Below, piece after piece: positions 30,643 to 38,148 of a stretch of 48,671 nt of DNA. This stretch comes from Fidelibacterota bacterium. Its GTDB lineage: Bacteria; Fidelibacterota; Marinisomatia; Marinisomatales; JABMOV01. The number at the start of each line of letters is the position of its first letter. The first letter of the stretch is position 1. The notes under the pieces are model-generated. The model had not been told where the DNA came from, did not search any database, and worked only from the letters and a program-made list of their open reading frames with translations. The DNA is taken from assembly GCA_013203145.1 (NCBI GenBank), contig JABMOV010000021.1, positions 74,059 to 122,729 on the forward strand. The letters are read 5' to 3'. A program made the translations under genes and the position numbers.

Positions 30643-31590
30643 CTATCTAAATTGACTGACCACTTCAGCAGCTCCACTGGCTGATGACATGATATAGAAA
30701 TGAATACAAGGAACGCCAAAATCGATTAGCTCCTGACATTGGTCGATTGCCCAGTTTATGCCGATTTTCGGGACTTCTTCATTAGGTGCTTCCTGAATTA
30801 CGTCAGATAATTCATCAGGGATATCAACATAAAAGTTTTTTGGAATACTGACCAAATGACTTTTACGATTGATAATTTTAATACCAGGTATAATTGGTAC
30901 TTCTATACCGGCGTCCCGGCATCGATTGTGAAAATCAAAAAACTTTTTATTATCAAAATGCATTTGAGTTACAATATAATCTGTTCCGGCATCGACTTTG
31001 GTCTTAAGATGTCGAATATCCGTCGCCTGATTGGGGGATTCAAAATGTTTTTCAGGATACGCACCGGATCCAATACAAAAATCAGTGGGATTGGCATCTA
31101 CCAATTCTTCCAGATATTTACCTTTATTCATGTCAGATATTTGTTTTACCAAATCTGAAGCATATAGGTTACGTGTTTTTCCCTCAAATGCTGACATCGG
31201 TTTTTTTAAATCATCTCCCCGAACAGCAAAAACATTATTGATCCCCAAATAGTTTAACTCAATTAAAGCATCTTCAGTCTCTTCACGAGTAAAACCATAA
31301 CATAATACATGAGGTACCGTTTCTACATTGAATCGGTTTTTTATTGCAGCACTTAATCCAATGGTACCTGGTCGTTTCCGTTTAATAGTTTTCTTTATGA
31401 TGCCGCCCTCATATTCATCATAGCTGATTTCTGCAGACCGACTTGTTAAGTCGATATATGGGGGTTCGTAGGGCATCAAATTCTCAATGAGTTCAAATAC
31501 ACTTTGAATATTGCCGCCCCTCATGGGTGGGATAATCTCGTAGCTAAAAAGCGTTGAGTTGGATTTTTCTAAATAATCTATTACTCTCAT
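30643..31590 (-). CDS. metF: Methylenetetrahydrofolate reductase
   Basis: FAD enzyme that makes 5-methyl-THF for methionine synthesis. 315 residues, TIM barrel. FSYEIIPP (with the family's catalytic Glu) near residue 16, DLTSRSAE, HVLCYGFTREETEDAL, NVFAVRGDD and DYIVTQMHFD are characteristic. The last segment holds INWAIDQCQELIDFGVPCIHFY, the usual C-terminal helix-strand. The ATG is at 31590; the MBL hydrolase lies 20 bases upstream. Folate (folP) and methionine metabolism are linked in this part of the window. Confidence 0.94.
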   Translation of the reverse strand: MRVIDYLEKSNSTLFSYEIIPPMRGGNIQSVFELIENLMPYEPPYIDLTSRSAEISYDEYEGGIIKKTIKRKRPGTIGLSAAIKNRFNVETVPHVLCYGFTREETEDALIELNYLGINNVFAVRGDDLKKPMSAFEGKTRNLYASDLVKQISDMNKGKYLEELVDANPTDFCIGSGAYPEKHFESPNQATDIRHLKTKVDAGTDYIVTQMHFDNKKFFDFHNRCRDAGIEVPIIPGIKIINRKSHLVSIPKNFYVDIPDELSDVIQEAPNEEVPKIGINWAIDQCQELIDFGVPCIHFYIMSSASGAAEVVSQFR

Positions 31591-31610
31591 AGTCGATAAT
31601 TTACAGGGTT

Positions 31611-32243
31611 TTAGATGTGAATCAAAAAAGGGTTTTGTTGTCGCTCATGACCAAATGTTGAACTTGGACCATGACCGGGGTAAAATGTAAAATCATTTGC
31701 ATAGCAGTTTAACATGTTCTGTAAAGAATGTTGCAGTATTTCCCAATTCCCACCTGGTAAATCCGTCCTACCAACTGATCCATTGAATAATGTATCGCCA
31801 GTAAATACATTTTCACCAATGGAATAACAAATTCCACCTGGTGTATGTCCTGGAGTGTGTTCTATTTGAATGGTTATATCCTCCACGGCGATTTGTTTTT
31901 CATCGTGTATCCAATGTGTTACTCGTGGAGAGTCTCCCGGATCAATTCCAAACATTTGACAAGATTCTTCGTAATGATCGAGAATCATCTTTTCTTGATG
32001 ATGCAAATAAAATGGTAAACCATATGTGGACGTTAGTGCTTGGACTGCCCCGATATGATCTAAGTGAGCATGCGTATTTAAAACTGCAATTGGTTTAAGA
32101 TTTCTATTTTGGATAACATCGATATATTTAGTTGATTCGTCACCCGGGTCAATAATAATAGTATTCTGGCTTACAGGATGAACAACTAGATATCCATTTT
32201 CTGCAAACGGACCGGCAGTGATAGTAATAATTTCAGGGGTCAA
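31611..32243 (-). CDS. Metallo-beta-lactamase fold hydrolase (glyoxalase II-like)
   Basis: 210 residues. Metal ligands are the THAHLDH motif (57-63), His133 (HTPGHT), Asp150 (TGDTLF) and His191 (YPGHG), the full set for a two-metal glyoxalase II/YcbL-type enzyme. Length is short for true GloB, since the C-terminal helical domain is missing, so it is more like the single-domain YcbL/ethylmalonic-type thioester hydrolases. The start is TTG at 32243 overlapping the previous stop as TTGA. Substrate unknown. Confidence 0.88.
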   Translation of the reverse strand: MTPEIITITAGPFAENGYLVVHPVSQNTIIIDPGDESTKYIDVIQNRNLKPIAVLNTHAHLDHIGAVQALTSTYGLPFYLHHQEKMILDHYEESCQMFGIDPGDSPRVTHWIHDEKQIAVEDITIQIEHTPGHTPGGICYSIGENVFTGDTLFNGSVGRTDLPGGNWEILQHSLQNMLNCYANDFTFYPGHGPSSTFGHERQQNPFLIHI

Positions 32244-33304
32244 ATATGATCGAAGAATAATTTAGACAAGCACTGGACTTTATCTTCATAACTGTGAGGA
32301 TAAAGGAACCATTCCGTTGCTGAAATACTGGATAAAATTGAATTGCCATCCTGTGGCGTAAAACAGAAACCTGTAATCTCATGGTCATTGCGAACATTTA
32401 TCGTTTGTTCAACAACTACTGTCTGGTTCAAGATACGACCATAATGTCCCTGATCTCGGCCAAATGAAAATACAGTACTTGTCATATCTTTTTCTGTTAA
32501 CGCAACAAGAGGATTATTTTGTAACCGTTCTAACACTTCTGCTTTACTAGTCGGTTCTTTAACAATCAGATTGAACCACAAAACATGCATGTATTGACTA
32601 TTAACCTTCATTGCGGATGAAAAAAGGTTTAAATCCCAATTCATTGTTTTAAATAGTTTTGCTGCATCTTCGGCATGGTGAGAACCATAAATATCCGAAC
32701 TGTGTCTACCCACTTGCGGGGCTGGAATAAAGGAACCTGGTTGGCTTAAATCATTTGCTCGACGTACACAGACAAACCGACCTTCAACTAAATTATCGGG
32801 ATCATTATAAAGTGCTAGGGTATTTGTAATGCACGCAAGGTTGTGAGTATTACATGAAACAACCTGAATAAATTTATCACCCAGTATCAAGGATTTATCA
32901 TTAATACCACGTGCGTATTTTTTCCCGAATCCTTCTTCACTTCCTTGAGCAACAAAACCTTTTACATTCTCAGTAAATTTTGTGTAATACTGCTCCTTAT
33001 TTTTGTGTCCGATTCCTTTGGGTGTACAATCAATGACCACGGATGCACGCTTTATTGCCTCTTCCGTCTCTAAATCTGGATCAATATGAAGAGATTTGAA
33101 ATCGTTTATTTTCGTCTCATCAGTAGCTAGCCGTGCTCCACGTTTCAATAATCCTGCAATTTTAGAAGAATCTGTTTTTAATGCCGAATTTTTATGAAAC
33201 GTGATTTCATCTAATCCTAATTGTTCTTTATAATCAGCAAGTAATCCTATCAACGGTTCTCCGATAGTTCCGGTACCTACGACGTGGACAATTTTGCGAT
33301 GCAT
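32240..33304 (-). CDS. Type II (archaeal-type) glyceraldehyde-3-phosphate dehydrogenase homologue
   Basis: 354 residues. HVVGTGTIGEP (7-17) starts the Rossmann fold. VIDCTPKGIGHKN (90-102), VVSCNTHNLACIT (148-160) with the presumed catalytic Cys151, FVCVRRAND (177-185) and the KVNSQYMHV segment (233-241) correspond to archaeal GAPDH rather than the bacterial GapA family, which has SCTTNCLAP. Differences from archaeal consensus (HNL after CNT, altered C-terminal loop) leave its substrate open. The ATG at 33304 overlaps the ccmD stop by one base (TAATG). The MBL gene overlaps its end. Known families of this type occur in a few bacteria. Confidence 0.8.
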   Translation of the reverse strand: MHRKIVHVVGTGTIGEPLIGLLADYKEQLGLDEITFHKNSALKTDSSKIAGLLKRGARLATDETKINDFKSLHIDPDLETEEAIKRASVVIDCTPKGIGHKNKEQYYTKFTENVKGFVAQGSEEGFGKKYARGINDKSLILGDKFIQVVSCNTHNLACITNTLALYNDPDNLVEGRFVCVRRANDLSQPGSFIPAPQVGRHSSDIYGSHHAEDAAKLFKTMNWDLNLFSSAMKVNSQYMHVLWFNLIVKEPTSKAEVLERLQNNPLVALTEKDMTSTVFSFGRDQGHYGRILNQTVVVEQTINVRNDHEITGFCFTPQDGNSILSSISATEWFLYPHSYEDKVQCLSKLFFDHI

Positions 33305-33429
33305 TATATTTTATCCTTTTGCTTAGATAACATTTTAGCTTCTTGAATTAAATGATATGCGAACCATCCAATGAGAGCTCCGAATACCAAGATTACGACA
33401 GAAATGAAATGTGGAAAAAAGTTATACAT
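33304..33429 (-). CDS. ccmD: CcmD-like small membrane protein
   Basis: 41 residues, MYNFFPHFISVVILVFGALI then GWFAYHLIQEAKMLSKQKDKI. One N-terminal-out membrane helix (about 6-27) with a basic tail is the only feature of CcmD, which ties CcmC/CcmE to the CcmAB ATPase. The ATG at 33429 lies inside the end of ccmC (8-base overlap) and the stop overlaps the next start as TAATG. Similarity to CcmD is weak at this length; position after ccmC is the main support. Confidence 0.7.
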   Translation of the reverse strand: MYNFFPHFISVVILVFGALIGWFAYHLIQEAKMLSKQKDKI

Positions 33430-34096
33430 GGTCAGATAATAGTTTTTGTTTAATGTTTAAAGTATGGGATCGGAAACGAAGCATCATAAGCCAATTGATT
33501 GTAAAGAGGGCTAATGAAAAGAAAAATGGGCCAAGTATCCCTCCCGGTTGTTGTGCCATTTCCACTTGTGGATGCGATTGAATTTCAGGCGTCCAAAATT
33601 TTACGCTAAGGAAAATTATTGGAACATCCACAAAGGCAATAATCCCTAGGATAGCTGCATACCTTGCCACACGTTCAGGATGTCCACCAAACTCTCTGAG
33701 CATAAAATACCCGATGTACACTAAAAATAAGATTAATGTGGTCGTTAATCGCGGTTCCCATATCCATGGTTTACCCCAAATTGGTTTTGCCCAAATTGGT
33801 CCCGTTGTTAGCACCAAAGCTGTAAATAATGTCCCAATCTCAGCAGCAGATTGCCCTAATCGATCCCATCGATAGTCTTTTTTCACCAAATACATGATTC
33901 CAAAAACCATGACAAAAAAGTAGGATAGAAAAGCAGTCCAAGCCACCGGCACATGAAGATAGAATATTTTCTGCGCCCAATGTTGTTGTGGAATCATGGG
34001 GGTATTTGTAACAATGATATATACATCAACCATAAATAATATGATTAATGCAATTAGCATTGATTTATTGAATTTATTTGTAAAAAATGATGTCAT
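33422..34096 (-). CDS. ccmC: Heme handling protein CcmC
   Basis: Inner-membrane protein that presents heme for transfer to CcmE. 224 residues with six hydrophobic segments. The tryptophan-rich WWD-like motif is WGKPWIWEPRLT (107-118), flanked by His48 (FYLHVP) and His175 (SHPQVE), the expected axial heme ligands. The ATG overlaps the ccmB stop as ATGA. Length is close to the usual ~245. Confidence 0.92.
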   Translation of the reverse strand: MTSFFTNKFNKSMLIALIILFMVDVYIIVTNTPMIPQQHWAQKIFYLHVPVAWTAFLSYFFVMVFGIMYLVKKDYRWDRLGQSAAEIGTLFTALVLTTGPIWAKPIWGKPWIWEPRLTTTLILFLVYIGYFMLREFGGHPERVARYAAILGIIAFVDVPIIFLSVKFWTPEIQSHPQVEMAQQPGGILGPFFFSLALFTINWLMMLRFRSHTLNIKQKLLSDHV

Positions 34097-34755
34097 TCTT
34101 CCGTCACATGATCAAATAGTAAATAACCTAGCAAGCCAAAAATTACAGTAAATGAAGCCAAGATCAGAACCCAAAATTGCCATAAAACGAATGGTTGGGC
34201 ATTTAAATACGCAGTTGTGGCTTTTGTCACAGCAATTAACACTGGCGTGACGAGGGGAAACAATAAAACGGGAAGCAAAACTTCACTCATTCTCGCGCGC
34301 ATGGCAAGCCCTGATATCAGTGCACCAATAGCCATAATTCCAGAGTTCCCAAGAAAAAGGATTCCAACTCCCGGGAGAATCGGCTGAGTCCAGCGCAATT
34401 GTAAAAAAAGCACAAAAAGAGGAATAATGATAATTTCAGCAACAACCAAGTATATCCAGCCGCTAATCCATTTACTAATATAAATAGTGCCTCTGTCCAC
34501 AGGAGCACCTATAACCAGGCTGAAGGCATCAAATTCTTTTTCGTAATCAAACAATCGATGTAAACCTAAGACGGATGTAAATAAGATCAATACCCAGAAT
34601 AGGCCTGGAGCAAATGTTTCCAGTATTTTTTGGGATACAGAAAATGAAAAAGCAAATATTAAAACGACACTTAATCCAAAGGCAGCCATAGAAACAAGGA
34701 TTTGCTTGGATCGTAACTCAATCAACAATTCTTTTTTAATAAGGTTAACAAGCAC
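34093..34755 (-). CDS. ccmB: Heme exporter membrane subunit CcmB
   Basis: Membrane subunit of the CcmAB ABC transporter that releases holo-CcmE from CcmC. 220 residues with about six membrane helices. The N terminus LVNLIKKELLIELRSKQ and the helix ending WVLILFTSVLGLHRLFDYE match CcmB. The start is GTG at 34755, overlapping the ccmA stop by one base (TAGTG). Typical size (220 aa in Escherichia coli). Confidence 0.92.
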   Translation of the reverse strand: MLVNLIKKELLIELRSKQILVSMAAFGLSVVLIFAFSFSVSQKILETFAPGLFWVLILFTSVLGLHRLFDYEKEFDAFSLVIGAPVDRGTIYISKWISGWIYLVVAEIIIIPLFVLFLQLRWTQPILPGVGILFLGNSGIMAIGALISGLAMRARMSEVLLPVLLFPLVTPVLIAVTKATTAYLNAQPFVLWQFWVLILASFTVIFGLLGYLLFDHVTEE

Positions 34756-35447
34756 TATGCAATCCCCTGGAGCATGGCAGCAATATTTTCTGATTTTGCA
34801 TCAGACGATTTTCCATCATACCCGATACCCTTATCATGCAAGACAAGTAAATGATCACAATGTTTCATTGCCCACTCATGATTATGAACCACCAAAATAA
34901 TAGTCTTATCCTCTGATTGCCAAGATTTGAGCAATGATTCTGTGAGAATTCTACCTTCCTCATCCAGTCCAGTAAATGGTTCGTCAAAAAGCAATACTTT
35001 CCATGGAATTAAAATGGCTAAAGCCAGTTTCAATCTTTGCATCATTCCCTGTGAGTAAATACGGATAGAATCATCGGGTTGTCGATCTAATCCAACTTGA
35101 CTCAGGGTATCCAAGATTTCAGAATCTGAATAGTTTTTTCCATAAAACATAGCAGCAATGCGAAGATTTTCTACAGCTGATAATGGTGGATATAAACCAG
35201 GTGCATGCCCTATATATAATACTGCTTTTCGCGAGAGTGGATTGTTGCTTTTAAGGGGTGTACCACAAACATTTATACGACCACTTTCAAATGCCGTTAA
35301 TCCTGCCATGATTCGAAGTAAGGTGGATTTTCCTGCACCATTTTTACCAAGTATTGCCGACATATTTCCCGATTCAAACTGAACGCTTAAATCACGGAAC
35401 AATGGTTTATGATAAAACGATTTTGTTACGTTGAGTAACTCGATCAT
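34755..35447 (-). CDS. ccmA: Heme exporter ATPase CcmA
   Basis: ATPase of CcmAB, which drives release of heme-loaded CcmE. 230 residues. Walker A GKNGAGKS (34-41), signature region YSQGMMQR (131-138) typical of CcmA, Walker B VLLFDEPFTGLD (151-162), and HNHEWA after it. The ATG at 35447 is 14 bases past the CcmI-like stop. ccmB follows with a one-base overlap. Confidence 0.93.
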   Translation of the reverse strand: MIELLNVTKSFYHKPLFRDLSVQFESGNMSAILGKNGAGKSTLLRIMAGLTAFESGRINVCGTPLKSNNPLSRKAVLYIGHAPGLYPPLSAVENLRIAAMFYGKNYSDSEILDTLSQVGLDRQPDDSIRIYSQGMMQRLKLALAILIPWKVLLFDEPFTGLDEEGRILTESLLKSWQSEDKTIILVVHNHEWAMKHCDHLLVLHDKGIGYDGKSSDAKSENIAAMLQGIA

Positions 35448-35461
35448 AATTAAAGATGACT

Positions 35462-35737
35462 TTATTTATTTAGTTGTTTTATATCTTTAATAACAATGGA
35501 CACACTTCGCTTTAATTCATCTCTGGCTATTGTATAATCCTCTTGGGAAATATTTCCCAATTCGTAATCTATATCCAGTTCCTTTATCTCTTGATAAAAC
35601 ACTCGTTTTTTTAAATGCAGCGTCTCCTGAATTTCCACATCTGACGAGAGAGCTTGAGCAGGTTGAAATAACGGATAGACTGCATAGAGTGCCGAGGCAA
35701 TAAACATCACTGAAATGAGGAAAAATTCTAATATCAT
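35462..35737 (-). CDS. Short CcmI/CycH N-terminal-like membrane protein
   Basis: 91 residues. One membrane helix (about 3-22) is followed by a helical, charged segment: LKKRVFYQEIKELDIDYELGN then ISQEDYTIARDEL. This resembles the first part of CcmI/CycH, where a helix precedes KEEIYxAIRELExDxxxGKLSEEDY. The TPR part that binds apocytochrome in true CcmI is missing. It abuts the ccmF stop exactly and sits between ccmF and ccmA. Complete rather than truncated: it has its own ATG and stop, and its neighbours are intact. The role is inferred from context. Confidence 0.6.
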   Translation of the reverse strand: MILEFFLISVMFIASALYAVYPLFQPAQALSSDVEIQETLHLKKRVFYQEIKELDIDYELGNISQEDYTIARDELKRSVSIVIKDIKQLNK

Positions 35738-37705
35738 TTATGCCACCTTTTTCCGATTTGGCCATAGGGCAATTATCGTTCCAAAAACCATGAAATAACC
35801 ACCGAACCAAACCCACCATACCAGCGGGTTAACCATGATTTTAAAATACGCTGTCTGGTTTTCTGATTCTATACCATTGAAAATGGAATAAATATCCTTC
35901 ATTACCGTTTCATAAATAGATAATTCACTATGTGGTTGTTGACGATTTGGATTTGGATCGCGATAGAAATAAATTCTCTTTTCAGGAACGAGGCGTGTTA
36001 CAAATTCGCCTTCTAAATCCGTAACGCGTATATCTGCAATCCAGGCATAGTGATTTGGACGTTCTTCTTCTTGCACTGACATGAGTTCAAAATCATACCC
36101 AGCAATATGTTCCGATTCGCCTACTTTAATTCCAAATTCTTTTTCCTGATCAAAAGCATGGCCAGTAAAACCGATAAACATAAATACGATGCCTAAGTGG
36201 ACAACATACCCACCATAACGTCCTTTATTCCTTGCCACCATCGCCATTAGAGCTTGAAAAACATTCTCTTTCTGTTTTCGTATCCTTACCGAAATACCCC
36301 GTGCGAACTCAACTGTAATTGCTGATAGAACAAATGCAGCCAAAGAGAAAGACACGATTGTATAACCACGATAACCGATAACCATGAAAACAATTAATGC
36401 TATAACCATGGCTAATAAAGGAATTGAGAAATTCCTAATAAATCCGGTTTTGGATGTTTTACGCCAGGCGAGTAATGGCCCAACGCCCGTTAAGAATAGT
36501 AACACCAATCCAATGGGAATGTTAACCTGGTTAAAAAATGGAGCTCCAACTGTAATTTTGGTTCCCCGAACCGCTTCTGAAAGCACTGGAAATATTGTTC
36601 CCCAGAAAACCGTAAAACACATCACAATAAATATAACATTGTTGAATAAAAATCCGCTTTCCCGTGATGTAAACGATTCAATCCGTTTTTCTGATTTTAA
36701 GATGGATAGTCTTGAAAAAAGCAATCCAAATGACACAATTAGAATCAATGCAATAAAGTATAAGAACAAAGGTCCAATAGCACTTTGTGCAAAAGAATGT
36801 ACAGATGACATAACACCGGAACGTGTTAAAAATGTTCCGAAAATGCTAAGCGTAAAGGTTATTATTACCAAGGTCATATTCCACACCCTTAGCATATTCT
36901 TCTTTTCCTGGATAATAATGGAATGGAGTAAAGCTGTTCCAGTTAACCATGGCATAAAGGATGCATTTTCAACAGGATCCCAAGCCCAGTAACCGCCCCA
37001 ACCTAATTCCTGATAAGCCCACCAGCCACCAAGGATAATCCCAATGGTCAACCAACCCCAGGTAATTAATGTCCATTTCCGAATTGATCGAATCCACATT
37101 GGATTGACATCCCTGGTAATTAATGATGCTAACGCAAATGCAAATGGGATTGCAAATCCAACATAACCCAAATACAGGGTTGGTGGATGAATCGCCATCG
37201 TCACGTTTTGCAATAAAGGATTCAATCCCATACCATTTTGAACAACAAAATCAGCTTTGGTTGGTCCAAATGGATTTGCAACAAACACTGTTAACAAGAG
37301 AAAGAATACCTGTATTGTTGTAAGAATGATAATGACCCAAGGCATGAGCGAATGATGCTGGAATCGATATCGCAATACAACTATAATCGTATAAAATGAA
37401 AGAATCGCTAGCCAAAACAGCAATGATCCTGCCTGTCCGGCCCAGAGTGCGCTAAGTTTATATAATAGTGGTGTTTCAAAACTTGTATAATGTGCTACAT
37501 AGTCTATATCAAAATTGCTTGTTACCAACTCAAATAATAAAACGAAAGTTGCAACAAGACTCAACCCTGAAACAATCAACGACATTCGTCGACCTGTTTC
37601 CATGAGTCTCGTATCATTTGTTCGCAGATATAATGAAATAACTATTAATGTTAATATTGAAAAGCCAAAGGCTAAACTAAGAGATACACTTCCAACTATC
37701 GGCAT
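35738..37705 (-). CDS. ccmF: Cytochrome c heme lyase subunit CcmF
   Basis: Integral membrane protein that attaches heme from CcmE to apocytochrome c. 655 residues with about 14-15 membrane helices. The conserved WWD tryptophan region runs from GGWWAYQELG to WAWDPVENA (226-248), with AIHPP (171-175), LLHSI (259-263) and several further His residues as heme ligands. Length matches the family (~650). The ATG overlaps the ccmE stop by one base (TAATG). The partner CcmH is not found in the cluster. Confidence 0.95.
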   Translation of the reverse strand: MPIVGSVSLSLAFGFSILTLIVISLYLRTNDTRLMETGRRMSLIVSGLSLVATFVLLFELVTSNFDIDYVAHYTSFETPLLYKLSALWAGQAGSLLFWLAILSFYTIIVVLRYRFQHHSLMPWVIIILTTIQVFFLLLTVFVANPFGPTKADFVVQNGMGLNPLLQNVTMAIHPPTLYLGYVGFAIPFAFALASLITRDVNPMWIRSIRKWTLITWGWLTIGIILGGWWAYQELGWGGYWAWDPVENASFMPWLTGTALLHSIIIQEKKNMLRVWNMTLVIITFTLSIFGTFLTRSGVMSSVHSFAQSAIGPLFLYFIALILIVSFGLLFSRLSILKSEKRIESFTSRESGFLFNNVIFIVMCFTVFWGTIFPVLSEAVRGTKITVGAPFFNQVNIPIGLVLLFLTGVGPLLAWRKTSKTGFIRNFSIPLLAMVIALIVFMVIGYRGYTIVSFSLAAFVLSAITVEFARGISVRIRKQKENVFQALMAMVARNKGRYGGYVVHLGIVFMFIGFTGHAFDQEKEFGIKVGESEHIAGYDFELMSVQEEERPNHYAWIADIRVTDLEGEFVTRLVPEKRIYFYRDPNPNRQQPHSELSIYETVMKDIYSIFNGIESENQTAYFKIMVNPLVWWVWFGGYFMVFGTIIALWPNRKKVA

Positions 37706-38136
37706 TACATTTCCTCTATATTTTCTGTTTGAACATCCCTTAAATCACCTTCGTAACGCGACGCACATTTCGTTTGAAGCACTTCTGCTTGAAACACTTC
37801 ACCTTCCATGGCACCTTCAACGATGACTTCTGCTCCATCTTTAAATAAATCAGGTCGGGTTCCATAATATCTAACAGGTAAAGTTGCCTCACCTTGTGAC
37901 AAAATGAACGTTGCTTCTAATAAATCATTTTGATTTATTTGAATTGATTCATCAGCCACGTTTCCACCAAGCTTTACACGACCATGATTGGTCTCAGCTC
38001 GTAATTCATCGATGGACAAGAATCGAATGAGAGCGGATTCTGTTCCTGATGGATTTGTGGAAACCCAATACATCCAAAATGCGGTTACCGTAATAAATCC
38101 AATGATTACGACTAAAAATTTATTTTTTCCCATCAT
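37705..38136 (-). CDS. ccmE: Heme chaperone CcmE, variant with CxxxY heme site
   Basis: 143 residues. An N-terminal membrane anchor (about 7-25) is followed by an OB-fold periplasmic domain (VKLGGNVADESI…VRYYGTRPDLFKDGAEVIVEG). In canonical CcmE, a His in HDExY binds heme covalently. Here the same place reads KCASRY, so Cys124 and Tyr128 form CxxxY. This is the form reported for the Ccm variant of Desulfovibrio and archaea. The ATG is at 38136 (or 38133). It lies 12 bases past the mutase stop and overlaps the ccmF start. Confidence 0.92.
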   Translation of the reverse strand: MMGKNKFLVVIIGFITVTAFWMYWVSTNPSGTESALIRFLSIDELRAETNHGRVKLGGNVADESIQINQNDLLEATFILSQGEATLPVRYYGTRPDLFKDGAEVIVEGAMEGEVFQAEVLQTKCASRYEGDLRDVQTENIEEM

Positions 38137-38148
38137 ACTATCCTTTGT

